This document shows, piece by piece, positions 36,744 through 48,389 of a stretch of 64,000 nt of DNA (position 1 is the first letter of the stretch; each line of letters starts with the position of its first letter). The DNA comes from Parascedosporium putredinis (taxonomy: Eukaryota; Ascomycota; Sordariomycetes; Microascales; Microascaceae). The notes beneath the pieces are model-generated. The model was not told where the DNA came from, searched no databases, and was given only the letters and a program-made list of their open reading frames with translations. The position numbers and the translations under genes are program-made. The DNA is taken from NCBI GenBank assembly GCA_949357655.1, contig CASHTG010000012.1, positions 682,001 through 746,000 on the forward strand. Reading direction: 5' to 3'.

Positions 36744-38886
36744 GCTGATCCCTTGTTGGTCAAAACAAAGACGAGTGAGTAGATTCAAGTCAAAAAGCAA
36801 GGCTACCCTATTATCATTGATCGTGCTAGACGAGAGAAACAAGACGAAGAATCCTCAGCGCTCTCTTGAGGCAGACCGGCTAGAGGCGTATATAAAAACA
36901 CCTCCTGGCTTTTCAGACCCGTCGGCAGTCCCCTTACCACATCCCTTCCACTTTCCACCTTATTATTTAAATCGGGGCGGAAAGTTTCATCGCCAGGTAG
37001 TAAAGTAGCCAGTCGATGCGAGGACATGGAGGGGACCCGTCCAAGTCATTGCTCGACCCGCCCTCCTGGAGGGCAGAGAATAGACATGGGCATCATGGCG
37101 TCCATTTCTTCCAAAGTGACTACCGAAGCGCGATAGAATGGTATGCGGTGGAGTGCCAAGGCCACGGAATAGATGTGAAAGACGGGCCCGTCGCCTTTGG
37201 CAATATAAAGATTCATGAGTGCCAAGATCAGGATCCATGGCGAGGCGTGATTAAGCCTCACTTACATGGCATGGCGACTTAGTCTTCACTGCCTATCAAT
37301 GGCACGCCGCTGGCTCCTCCACCCTAACAAACGACCTTTCCTGAATATTATTTTTCTTGTTCAATCACCCTTCAAACGACCTACCTATAAAAGGTTTCAG
37401 GAAGACCCGCGAGGGAGGGTGAATGAGGCTTAACAGTGGGAAGGGGGAAATGGAGGTCTACATGGTACACGTAGCATGTGTACGTGTAGCGTGCGAAACT
37501 GGTAGTGAAAGAGTGGTTTGTCACGGAGGCGGCTGAAGATCCTTTTCGAAAAGACCTCTAGAACCATCTTAACTCCCCTCCTCCTGGGCTAAAGATTGAT
37601 CAAAGGACGCGGCTTATATTAAGTCTAATTAGGCGGAAGGGGAAGCGGCTGCGTGAAAATCAGATGATAAGGGTCGAGTGCAACACATTCAATCCAATCC
37701 GCTCTCAATGGGCTACTTTAGAAAGAAACGATGGGAAAACTAAGCAATGCGGCTACTTGGGACCATTATTCGATTTCAATATAATATTAAATCTATCCAG
37801 CGGATGCTAACGGGATCCATATATGTACGTGGCAAGGCCATCTCCGCCAGCACCTAGCGTTAGCCAACTTGCGAAGCAAGAAACCAAAACCAACCTATAC
37901 ATTATGAAGTCAGGTACCCCCGAAGGAGGGAAGAGGTCCAACCGCGATGCGGACAAAAGGATTGAAAACACCTGGAGCGTATCACAGAGCGAGGCTTGGG
38001 GTAATATTCACGACCATTAATCGAACAGCACATGCCCTTTGATCCTTGCCAGGAGCTCGGGAGGACAGGGGCTATTCTAGGAACGGAACAAAGGGGACAA
38101 GGAAACTGAGTTTTCCTTTCCTTGCGAGGACCTTCGGTCAACTGGATTTGAGAAATACAACAAGGAAGAAAGGAAAAAGCCAACCGAGGGTGTCTCTATT
38201 TAGCCCCCGCAAAGCGAGACTTGCAGAGACTCTTCTCCCACCTAGAGCGGGATCGCTTCATATTGACATACTTGACTCGTCAAGGTCCACAATTGAGCCA
38301 TTCATACCATGGAGACTCTTATAGTCTCGTCTTGTTGATTTCCAACCCAGATTGGCCGCCGCGTGTTTCTCCCCAGCCGCAACGTACACATAGGCAGACA
38401 TATCCATATTTATATATAACCATCGCACAAACTTCTTGGCGCATGTTGGCTACTCTCCTTCACAATGGACCTCTTTCCGTCTCGTCGCCCGATCAAGGCC
38501 CCACCTCAGACGGCTCACCCCAGCCAAGGATGAACACGTATGAACAAGTAAGGAGAAAGAAGGAGAGAACCGAGAGAGAGGAAGAAAAATGTGGAGGGCA
38601 CTGGAGAGAAGAAGAGAGTGGTTAAAAGTGGAGGGGAGACAATCAAAGTGCGCGGCGAAACAAGCAAATACCAAGACTTTTCCAAGACGGGCCACGGAAA
38701 CGATTTGAAATGTGTGGATTCCCCAGACTGACAAGACTCATCAAGCTTTTTTCTTCGACCTTCTTTGGGTCCGTTTCCCCCATCATCCCCCTTCTCTGCC
38801 GTCTTCCGCTCCTTGGCCTAATTCCTTATTTGGTACGGGAAGGATGTTTCTCCTCTTTGTTCTCCCCCATCCCCCATCTCCGCTAT
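36744..38886. other. intergenic, upstream of AA12-type gene
   Basis: About 2.1 kb without a supportable gene. The first part is the promoter of the secreted dehydrogenase. Short open frames near 37823-38020 and 38046-38625 have no family features. AT-rich patches occur near 37760-37800. Confidence 0.6.
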
Positions 38887-39542
38887 CTAACCCTCCGAGC
38901 TTGGCACGATCTCCCGAACCATGTGAGTCTCGATGAGCTCGTTATCCCCAAATACCAGGCGGTCCACCTCCCTGAAGCCGTACTTCTCGTAAATTGGCTT
39001 CGCTCCCGGCGACGCGTCCAGGTAGCACGGCAGTTTATCCTCCTGCGCGCGACCCACACCCCATCTTAGCAACGAACTCGACGCCCCGCGGCCCTGGTAG
39101 TCGCTGTGCACGGCCAGGATATGCAGGAACCAGAACTTCCGGTCTCCCATCGTCTCCCTACGCTTGCGCTCGATTCCGGTAAAGAAGGCCTCCGCCAGGG
39201 CCGGGTTTCCGTCCGTCGGCCACGGTCCGTTCATCAAGGGATCGTGACTCTCCGGGTAAGGCTCCTCGCCATCTGAATGGGGCCGCGTCCACTTGGCGAA
39301 ACCAACGACCCGCCCAGGAGGCGAGGAGTCATTGTCCGTCACAATCACCATGGTGGACCGCGGCTCGGCGAAAAAGGCTTTGAGTGAATCGCGCCAGCAG
39401 GTCTCCGTCTGTGGACTGCTGCGGGGAAGCAGCGGCTGCCGATGTAACCGCCGGAGAAAGCATCGAAGTAAACAGCTGTGATGCCCTCGAAATCATCCAG
39501 GGTGGCGACCCTAGTGGTAAAATTGGAAGCCGGCCGCGCCAT
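38887..39542 (-). CDS. GNAT-family N-acetyltransferase
   Basis: The protein is about 218 residues with an N-terminal start MARPASNFTTRVATLDDFEG and a GNAT core: ILAVHSDYQGRGASSSLLRWG is the acetyl-CoA-binding motif A (Q/R-x-x-G-x-G/A), followed by PCYLDASPGAKPIYEKYGF (motif B). This is the fungal soluble GNAT type often found as single-gene acetyltransferases for small molecules; the substrate is unknown. One frame break at the G4 run 39423-39426 (C in the transcript) needs one more base and joins the N-terminus to the core. No intron is needed. Confidence 0.85.
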
Positions 39543-40240
39543 GACGATCTTGGAATGTTTCGACTAACTCACTCCTAAAGCAGCGTAAGGAAAGGGCGAT
39601 GGAGGATAGGGGTGAAAGTGTTGGCGGCTTCTCCGAACAGGTGAAAACTCTCCTAGGTAAAAGAAGATCAGCGGTGCGTTGATGCCGTATAGCCCATAAA
39701 CGTGTCGACGCCCGACGCCTTTGACATACAGGATTCCACTAGATTTAACGAGGGTCAAAAGCTCTTGTTGACCATGTTGCGAGCCTCGGGTTCTACCCGG
39801 TTAGAAGCGGGGGCGGGGGCGGGGCCTATAATACCTCCAGCTGTAATTCGAGCAGTTCCGATGACTGATTGATTGCTCGCATCAGTGTTGTTCTCCATGC
39901 TCTTCGGCGTTGCTGAAGGCCCACTCCGACAGCAAAGCAAGCTAGCAACGAGAAAAGCAATTCGATTTCGAAAAGTTTAGGTAATAGCGGGATTCCGCCA
40001 ACTCTTGGCTTTACTCTTGCCTTTCATAGAGGTAGTGGTAGATTCATGTTATTTTCTTGGCCGGGGGCAGGGAGGCATCTTCAACGACTGACACTTTCGG
40101 ATCCGATAGCGTCAGCGCAACCTCTGGCGGTTGCGCTGTTGCGGACAAGGATTTGTGCTTCCGCCACACTGACTCTTGAATCCAAAGGGCACCTTTTATT
40201 TATAAAAAGACTTATGTACGCCGATTAACATTACACGCGT
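39543..40240. other. intergenic between GNAT gene and histidine acid phosphatase
   Basis: Both neighbours are on the minus strand, so this is the GNAT promoter and the phosphatase 3' flank. A small minus-strand frame at 39755-39940 has no family features and is not called. Confidence 0.55.
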
Positions 40241-41990
40241 CTATGCGCTACACAACGGCTTTACCAAGCTTGCGGATTGACCAACCAATCCGTCAAAATA
40301 CCCCAAGAGAGTCGAGAGTGGGACCATGTCCATGACGCCCAAGGTCGGGCTGGAAGACTTGAGGATTCGGCCGCCGAAAAGGACCCGGACGAAATAATCC
40401 ACCCGTTCTTTGGCTGGGCTATCCTCGTATTCGTCGCGGGCAACCGCCGTGTTCCCCCTCCACCAACCCCGTGATCAGGAGGGCTTGGCTTCTTCCACAT
40501 CTCGAAGACCACTTCTGAGCCCATTCCGGGCCATATCATAGTGTCGATTTGTAAAATGGAGAGGACCCTAGATACGGAGCCATCGTGCGCCAAGTTGTGC
40601 ATGTACCTGACGGGGCTGTTTCCTTCCACGGCCTTGCGCATGTTGGCTGCGAGCTCGGCGATCCAGACCCCATAATTTGCAGCGCTGGTCCTTAGAGACG
40701 TTGGTGCGTCACGGTACATCTGGCTATACTCCCAGTGGCCCATACGATAGACTGCGTTAGCGAGTTCTTGCGTAACGCAGGTGGTACTGTTGACCCCGTT
40801 CACGAGCTTGCAAGGAAGAGGTTTAGAGTGGCATTGGCGGGCCGATAGGTTATCGTAGTAGTGGTCGAAGGATTCATGAAAACCGTTGTCGGACTCCAAG
40901 ACACCGGAGATATCGTCCAAGGTGGCGTAAAGACCTGAGGCAGCGTCTAGATGCCTTTTCCAGTGCGGATTGGCGCTTGACTTGATTGCATCAAAAGCCT
41001 GAGAACCTGCACGGCAGCTATACTTGGGCTCAAGGCTATCAATGGCAGAAGACTAAGGTGATGATTCAAGTGGTTTAGCGTACAGGTGGCCACTTCACTC
41101 CGAGCACCGAGGCAGGTAAGGCGATGGGGGAGGATCATACCTGGATCAAAGGGGGACAGGGTCACTGGTTCCCCACATGCCGTTCACAACCATGCCGGCA
41201 ACTTGGCTCGTGATGACATTGTTCGTGACTCGATACTTTACCGTTCTCGACCAATCCTCGCTACGACTCGGCAAGAAGCCGAGGAGATCGTGGTAGACCT
41301 GGTACAAATCCGCGCCATGGACCCAGGAGTCGTCGAGACCCTCTGCCGTGATCTGTGGGAACTGGCAGGTCCCGATCCAGCCTTCCGGTACGAAGGGGTT
41401 AGTGGATGAGATGTAGCCCTGCCAGTACGTGCGGGCGGGCCCATGAGCATCCCTTTTCCAGCCCTGGCCGTGGTAGTAAAGGCCGACATCATCGCAATTC
41501 CATTGATAGGACTCGATCGGGAAAGCGTTGGAGCTATATGGGGTCCGTTTATGGTGGCGATGAATCTATTTATCAAGTGTTAGGGCCGAATCCTCGGCTT
41601 TTTCGGCCTAGAAGGCCTTGGAAGAGCACATACCAGCTCGACGTAGTGCAGCTCGTACTCGTCAGATGGGCGCACGTATTCCTTCCTTCGAACATGAGGC
41701 ATGTTGCACCAGTTATAACTCCCGTACTGGTCATCAGGCGTCTCGGACGAGTCATATATGAAGCCATAGATGTCCTTGCCTTTCAGGACCTTGTCCAGGT
41801 CGTTGATGTCAGTTCGCGCTGGAGGGTACCATGCGATATCCACTTTAGCGGACACTACTGCAGGCAACGGGACTGCGGAAAGAAGAGCCGTGGCTTGTCT
41901 GGAAACAAACATTGCAACGAAATACAGGATGGAGACGGCGAAGATCAAGAATGTGAGGGTGGATGCCCTCAACACCCTATGTGCTGCCAT
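40241..41990 (-). CDS. histidine acid phosphatase family protein, membrane-anchored or secreted
   Basis: This belongs to the branch-2 histidine phosphatases (acid phosphatase/phytase-like), which hydrolyse phosphomonoesters. The reconstructed length is about 531 residues. An N-terminal hydrophobic segment (LTFLIFAVSILYFVAMFV, residues about 12-30) is a signal anchor or signal peptide. The catalytic RHHKRTP lies near residue 121, and the second catalytic motif, HD in LAHDGS, near residue 417. Exons are 41634-41990, 41141-41565 and 40241-41052. Frame breaks at G5 41151-41155 and C5 40454-40458 (plus strand) each need one more base; the second restores the RVLFGGRIL...LGVMDMVPLSTLL ending. Three PHO4/NUC-1-type E-boxes lie upstream (42072, 42141 and 42429), which points to control by phosphate starvation. 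Confidence 0.88.
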
Positions 41991-42071
41991 GGCGGGCTAT
42001 TCGCTTCTTATCCACTCCAATCCCCCATCGCCTTGAGTCCTACTTCGTCCCTCCCGTCGGTCGTGCTCGAG

Positions 42072-42079
42072 CACGTGGG
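42072..42079 (+). promoter_or_regulatory. CACGTGGG, PHO4/NUC-1-type E-box
   Basis: CACGTGGG is the strong form of the yeast Pho4 site; Neurospora NUC-1 binds related CACGTG sites in phosphate-acquisition promoters. It lies about 82 bp before the start codon of the histidine acid phosphatase. Confidence 0.55.
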
Positions 42080-42140
42080 TTACCACCGGCTGTAGCTACG
42101 CTTCAACCTTTGATTGAAGACGGCAGGGTCGTTTTTGTCT

Positions 42141-42146
42141 CACGTG
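42141..42146. promoter_or_regulatory. CACGTG E-box
   Basis: Palindromic CACGTG in the context TCACGTGA, about 151 bp before the phosphatase start codon. It is the second of three such sites in 450 bp. Confidence 0.45.
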
Positions 42147-42428
42147 AATGGTGATGAATGGTAGGATAGGAGACGTATCTGTTGTAGCGGATGATTGGTA
42201 ACCTATCTGTCGAACGGCTTCAAAACTGCTCGCTCAAGATGCCCATGACGGTGTCCTCCAACCGGACCGGGGGCGGGGGTTCTTTGGACGGGACGGGGAT
42301 GTCAAAGCTACCTCTAGACAAGTATTAGGGGGCACCGACGTTTCCGAGAAGAGCGTGTGGATCATGAAAGCTTGTTGAATCCAGCTCCCCGATGACACAC
42401 GTTGCCAACGATCTCTGGGCGCTAGGGG

Positions 42429-42436
42429 CACGTGGG
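42429..42436 (+). promoter_or_regulatory. CACGTGGG, PHO4/NUC-1-type E-box
   Basis: A second perfect CACGTGGG, about 440 bp before the phosphatase start codon. The same 8-bp word in the same orientation as the site at 42072 makes a chance pair less likely. Confidence 0.5.
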
Positions 42437-43542
42437 AGAGCGGAGCACGGGAGTGGCTGGGAAGGAACCGGCCGTCAAGGTCCCCCTTCTGATCAATCTA
42501 GGCAATTCTGCAATTTTCCCCTGAAAAGGGAGACAAAGACGAATAGAAAAAGAAAGAAGAAAAAGGGTCTATCCGAATCACTATCGAATTACCGAAGAAC
42601 CGGCGTGTCGGGACCGGACCAATTTAATAGCGTCTTCCCCGACCGAAGGCGGGGCATCGATGCTTCAAAATCCGTGCGACTCCATCAAGCACGTCTAGAG
42701 TGAGAGTTGGGCTGGGGATAATAGACGCTACATACGAGGAGGAAGTACGCACAATTCTCTCAATAATTTTGAACATGTGTAAACTTGAGCCCAACGTATA
42801 TTCAATTGATAACAAGGCCCCTAGGCTGTCGAGCGAATGCGAACCTTGTTTGAATCTAACCGTTACTAAAGGGAAAGACTCCGACTTTTAATACCATTCT
42901 CTCTTCTCCGCACAAAAGAAGAAAAGAAACGCCGCCTGCACCGCATACCTCTTATGCGTATCACGAGCTCCACCTACAGACAATCTTCTGATAGATTTAC
43001 AATGCTCGTTGGACGCGCCAAGAAGCGGAAGCGAAGACAGTAATATGTTGAATGCTAATGCTAGTTGAGGAATCGAACACGAAACCTCGGGAGATCACTT
43101 TACACTACAGGTAGCGAATAACAGAAAGGCTTTCTTTTCTTTTGATTGCGACCAATGCTAGATGAATCCTCCCAACAAGCCAATCTTTCAGCTTCTTTTT
43201 TCCGAGGAGCTCTCGAGCTAAAAACCATTCCCGATGAGCTATGAAGGCATTAGGAGGGTCTTGAGGTTATTGCTTTAACCTCTATGCAACATCGTGTGCC
43301 ATGTAGCTCTAGTATCCTAAACCATCCGATTTCCAGTTTCCAAATCCGGTTCCAAGGTATCCCAAACAAAACAAACAATAGATCAAAAGAAGAGTAAAAA
43401 AGGTCTCGTATCATCATGAGGAAGAGTAGGAAGAAGAAAGACAATAAAGAAATCAAGTGGAAGAGCGAAAGAACCCGGGGAGTTGCTTCTTTTCGTAGGG
43501 ACGTTTTCTTAACGACCCAGCACCGCAAAGACTATGGGCACC

Positions 43543-43743
43543 TCATCTTCGCCCACACCTGCCGCAGGTTTTGGTGCCCACAGCGTTGCTATGCCCGCAG
43601 CCGCACTTCCACGCTTGCTTGGCCTGCTCAATCACATCGGTGGGGTCACCATGGCCAGAGGAAGTGCTGTAGGGGCTGCCGCTGGCGGAATAAATGACCG
43701 AACCGCCCCCACTGTTGGCGGAAGAACTGGAGGAGACAGTCAT
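43543..43743 (-). CDS. small protein with RanBP2-like zinc finger, putative
   Basis: A short protein of about 66 residues if it starts at the ATG at 43743 (MTVSSSSSANSGGG); the same frame is open to an ATG at 43830, but that extension is AT-rich and looks like leader sequence. The C-terminus (AWKCGCGHSNAVGTKTCGRC) has the W-x-C...C-x3-N-x6-C-x2-C spacing of a RanBP2-type zinc finger, except for one rather than two or more residues between the first two cysteines. Such fingers bind ubiquitin or single-stranded RNA. A Ser/Gly-rich linker precedes it. I do not recognise a named family; additional exons upstream are possible. Confidence 0.45.
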   Translation of the reverse strand: MTVSSSSSANSGGGSVIYSASGSPYSTSSGHGDPTDVIEQAKQAWKCGCGHSNAVGTKTCGRCGRR

Positions 43744-43830
43744 GAGGACTGGCCGGCTCAGCATGTTTGGCGAATTCAGTATGGTTTTGTTGTTTTCAAT
43801 GTTGTCTAATATATCGAGGTGGGACGGCAT

Positions 43831-46800
43831 ATGGTAGGCGTCGTCTATATCTGTTTCCGCCTTCTTTCCTGGGGAAGATTCAAGGGGCAGCTGGTTCTAC
43901 CAGTGAACGGGATTTCGAGCGGGACGGACAACGTCGGAGGTGTAGCAGGATTCGTGGCAGCTGGGATAATTTATGCGACCCGCTTGAGGAGAGCAATATA
44001 AAGAAGGCCCTCACTTAGATCGAAGAGTATTAGGGGAATAAGTGGTATGGCTCAGTCGTCCTGCTGTGTTTTTTTTTTCTTCTTGGAGCGGTGTTGGTGA
44101 ATGATGCGATCGGGATCGGGGACTTTCGGGAGGTTCTAAAAGAGTGGGCTTGAGAAAAGCGAGGTGGGACTCTTGCAGGTGCGGGCGATATGGACGTGTA
44201 CGACAGAAGCTCTTTCTCTCATGGCCGACGGCTTCGAGAAAATGGAAAAGGGAGGGCAAGCGAGGGTTCTTTGGGCGCAAAGAGACGGGCCACTCATTGC
44301 CTATTGGGAGGATAGAGCTGGGTGTTGGTAAGAAGAGCTCGAACCGGGAGCCGGGGAGCTGGAAAAGCTGGGGGTGATGAGAGGGGTCCGATCAAATCCG
44401 AGAAAAGCGGCGGCTAAGACGACATGACTCGCTCGCAGGGACGTCTGGCGCAAGGATGTCAGAAAAGAAGAACCGAAGGAAGTAGGAAAAGAAAAAGAAG
44501 GAAAAAGGAAAACTATTGGAGAAGCTGGAAAGCAGAGAGAAACCGGGGCTATGCCGTCCCTGGTATTCTTTTGGAAAGGGAAGACTGTGGAGGCGGAGGC
44601 GGAGAGCAGCAGCAAATCTACCCCCACTCGCCAAATTTAGGAAGATTGGGACAAGGAGAAAAACAACGACTAAGGAAGAGGCGGGAATCGAGGCGTACAT
44701 TTAAGACAAATAGTTCAATTGATCGGAATGTGGCACTTCGTGCAGTTTCAGCTTCGGCGGCGACGGCCGCTTTAAGATAAGTGCTCAGCCAGCCCTGTTC
44801 AGGCAGGCAAGAGGTAACAAAAAGTGTATAGAATTATTATAGAATATACAAACGACGGGGGTCAAGGTTGAATGAAGCAGAGGGCCGAAGAAAAAAAAGT
44901 GTATGGTGGATGAAGTTGAAAAAGAAATGTAAGGGTAAAGAGGTTGTCGGCCAGGGGTTGTCCAGAAAGAGGGAGCTAGGAATTGGTGGGGAGAGAAGAA
45001 TCAAAAGAGGAAAAGGAAGGGGGAGGAAGAAGAAAAGACAGAGAGACACACACACAACCGACCGGCTGGGGATGATTCGGTATCTGCCTGACTGCTTTCC
45101 AGAGAGGTGGGATGTGGGATGTGGGCTGCGGGATGCGAGATGCAGATGATGGAAGGTGAATGGGTCAATGTTCAAATGTTGATGTGCTGGCAAAAAAAAA
45201 AAAAAAAAACCCCGTCTGAATTTCTTCAACTAGCCCCGCGCATTGGCAGCCAGACACGGTTACAAACGAAGAGCCAAGGCCTCAACTCTGCTTGCCGCTG
45301 ATCTGGCAAGAGGGAGGGATGGGCAACATTCCCGAATGGGAAGGATCACTGGGAACTGGATGGGCCCATTATAAATTTTTTCCCCTTCCATACTTCTGCT
45401 CCTCTCCCCTCTTCCTCCTCCTGCTTCTCCTTCCTTCTTCTCCTCCTCCTCTGTCTCCAACCATACCCGGGGGTTGCGGTTGGGTGGTTTCTACGGCCTT
45501 GGGCGCGGCCTCGCTTGCCCTTGCTTTGATTAATGTTCACTAATTGATCTCCCTCGAGTAATTCATCCGTCCCCTAACCAAAGACAATGACGCCTGCTCC
45601 CAAATCCCCTTCCTGTTCTCCTCGGAAGGGACCATGGTCTCCGCCGATTTGTCCAAGAGCTCCTGGCCTTACTCTCCCAAATCCTTCGTAGTGGTGAGCA
45701 ATCAGGATAGCCATCTTGTTAGCGGCCCGAGCCGGCATAAAGACCCCGCTGAATGAGGGCCGAGACGCTCAATGGGCCAGCAGCAGTGACCTAGACCCGA
45801 CCAAAGAGCCCGGACCGCTAGAGGCCCCTGTCGAGAAGGAGGGGAAGATAAAAAGAGCCATTCCAAGGAGAGCGAGGGTGATTCTCACGATTGGCACCGG
45901 ACCACTTGTCCCTTGTCAATGTCCTCATAGCTTCATTCCCGTTTGGGAATTCAGCTGGCCTTTAGATCGCGAGCTATCAACTCATAGTATTGCGGGATTG
46001 GACCCTTGACTGGTGGGCGGCGAGAGGGAGGGGAAAGGCAATGAATGGGCTGGGTCACTCTTTGTTTCCTTGGGTTGGGGAAGGGAAGGGAAAGGAGGGG
46101 TTACTAACGTATTATTAGCATAGAATCAAGTAGACCCCTCATTTCTCCTTGACCCGTTGCAATGGTGGAATCCAATCGGCAAATAGAACCGAGACTCTAG
46201 TCACTGGCTGGAGGGTATGGTATCAAATGGGATGGTGGACCCTCTACTGATTTCTTCTTTCATTCCTTTGTTTCTTTTTCATTTGCCGTTTCCGGGAGCA
46301 ATCACGTTTTGTGGCTGTCCCGCCTCCACCCTGCCACTGCAATGGACAACGGTTCTTCCATCAAGCGAATAATAAATCAGCAGCTGATCCCAAAGACTCG
46401 GGATCCTATTGATTGACGAAAGGGCCAAGGGCAGATATTGGGCATCTGTGCTGCGCTCCGACAGTGTATTACTGCGTGCGTTGGAGGTGTGCGTGTGCGG
46501 TATCATCGCTGATACCTCCGCTTCCAAAGATTGATCCATCCATCCATGGATGGATCGTTCCCCTTCCATATCCTCAACTGCCATCAGTTGCCCTCACGTT
46601 GCTTTCGAAGCGGGCTGCATGACAAGGCCTAGATCCTCAACAGACTCATGTCGAGCACATCCGCGGTCGAATGAGCCGGAATTGGCCGGATCTTATTAAC
46701 ATCCTTGACGCCTCGGTTGCAGGTACTCTCCGCATCCATGATCCACATCGTGACTCTGTTGACCATAACCGTCCTTTCGGGATAAGGGATGGAACGGATG

Positions 46801-48389
46801 GTCCTCCCAACTTCGACGAGCGGGAGAGAAGCAAACCGAGGCGAAATAATCTCAACCACTGCCCAAACTCGACAAATGAAGGGACTGGCCACTCATATTT
46901 TGATTCATCCATGGATCTATCTATTGGTGGTTTTTTCTCCGACTTCGCGTGGGTTATAGTCATGGTCGCTCAAGTCAAGGCCCCTCTGCCAGTCACAAGG
47001 CTTTCTTCACCGACCTAGTATTTGTTTTGCGCTGGACCTCGCCTGAGGCTCGAGATCAAGATGTAGGTCGAGGATGTGGGTGGGAGGGGCAGCTACTACT
47101 ATCTAGGACAGTATCTTGAAAGAAGAAAGAGGGCACAAGAAAGCACGAGCTCGTCGGGACATGCAGTATTGAAGTGTATCAATCTCAACAGCCTCTGTCG
47201 ACCGGAGCTTGAGCTCCAGAGCCTAAGCTGGTTGGTGTGGAGCCCTTTGGCAATTTGACTTGAACCTAAGAATTGATCCACCCATCAAACGAACCAAATC
47301 GAATTGGTGATGGCTGGCAGTGTTCGAAAATACAAAGTGACTTGTTGGACGTGGTGCGTGCTTTGAAACAGCTGAGGGAAGCGGTCAATTAGAAAGAGGG
47401 CCTGTCCGATTCGTCTAACATTGGGGGTCTTTCGCTCCCCACATCTCTTTGTGCTCAAGTGCTCTTTCGGGGCTGTCCCGCTCCTCCCTCTGCCTCCACT
47501 GTTATCGTTATCGCTCTCCCATTGATTGATCTATTCGGTCGGTGCGTGCCAGCGAGGAGCACAAACATCTATGATTGTGTACGCGAAAAGGCCCCTGCCA
47601 CACCACTCCACTGTGCTCGCCTCGAGTCCTGCAGGAGGCGTCCCGGATGCGAGGCCCCTCCGTCTTGGCACACAGATGGAACAAGCTCGCAACCGGGCGC
47701 CAGAGAAAAGCCGGCAAAACGGTTGAGAGAACAGATGTTGATAATCCGAATTGAAACAAGACGGATGGGCTTGGTCTGGTCTTTTGAGATGATGTGGAAT
47801 GGAGGGTTCTTGATTCTTTAACTTTTCTCTTCTTTGTTTTGCCTTCCTCGTTCCCCTTCACATGTAGAACATTGAAGGCTCTGAGAGCTTTTAGATTTGC
47901 CTCCACGGCTTCATTTCCTATCCTACGTGTGCTGGATTCATCTAATCTTTTTTATCCCTCCTACATGTAGTCTCGCTTAATTGAAGTGATCCTGTCAATA
48001 TCCTTTCTTTGGCCGTTGAGGGTTGGCTCTTCTGCCTTATTCCCTTCTCCCTTGCTGGATTTTCATTTTTTATTCTTCTTTTAAGCTCTGTTGCTTTTCC
48101 CTGTCTTGCCGCCACATCCCCACCCTGCTCGGGACAAGACGTTTCCGAAGTGGGAGGTCGCTGAACGGGTCGATCGTCCCAATCGCGCTAGTTTACAGAT
48201 TTCCAGAAGACGTCTTTGCAATCCGGATCCTACGGTGGAAGCATTCGCTTGCCAGCAGTTGTTTGGGGAAACATTCTTGTTTCCCCTTCTCCTGCCCGTT
48301 CCCCGTGTCTTTTTCTTGTTCTTTTTCTTCCTCCTACCTTTCTTTCCCCACATTCCTCCATCTTCACCTCCGCTTTCAGCTCGCCTGCC
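43831..48389. other. 4.5-kb gene-poor stretch
   Basis: No supportable gene. It contains an A18 run (45192-45209), a CT-rich tract (45405-45460), an 18-bp perfect palindrome at 46538-46555 and other ATCCATGGAT-type words. The last 300 bp before the P450 start are strongly C/T-rich. Open frames on both strands overlap each other without family features. Confidence 0.6.
46538..46555. repeat. perfect 18-bp palindrome ATCCATCCATGGATGGAT
   Basis: The longest perfect member seen of the dispersed palindrome family in this window. It is embedded in a longer, slightly imperfect inverted repeat (46534-46556). Confidence 0.8.

Larger units (their letters stand above)
41991..43542. other. promoter and intergenic region upstream of histidine acid phosphatase
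   Basis: About 1.55 kb without a gene. The part next to the phosphatase carries three CACGTG sites listed separately. A degenerate tRNA-like stretch lies on the minus strand near 43040-43110. The rest shows nothing recognisable. Confidence 0.6.

Noticed and set aside
43040..43110. tRNA gene on the minus strand
   Set aside because: A TTCGATTCC B-box-like word is present but the T-stem, acceptor stem and anticodon arm do not pair.
45192..45209. A18 run as the poly(A) tail of a retroelement
   Set aside because: No reverse-transcriptase remnant, target-site duplication or repeat body is visible next to it.
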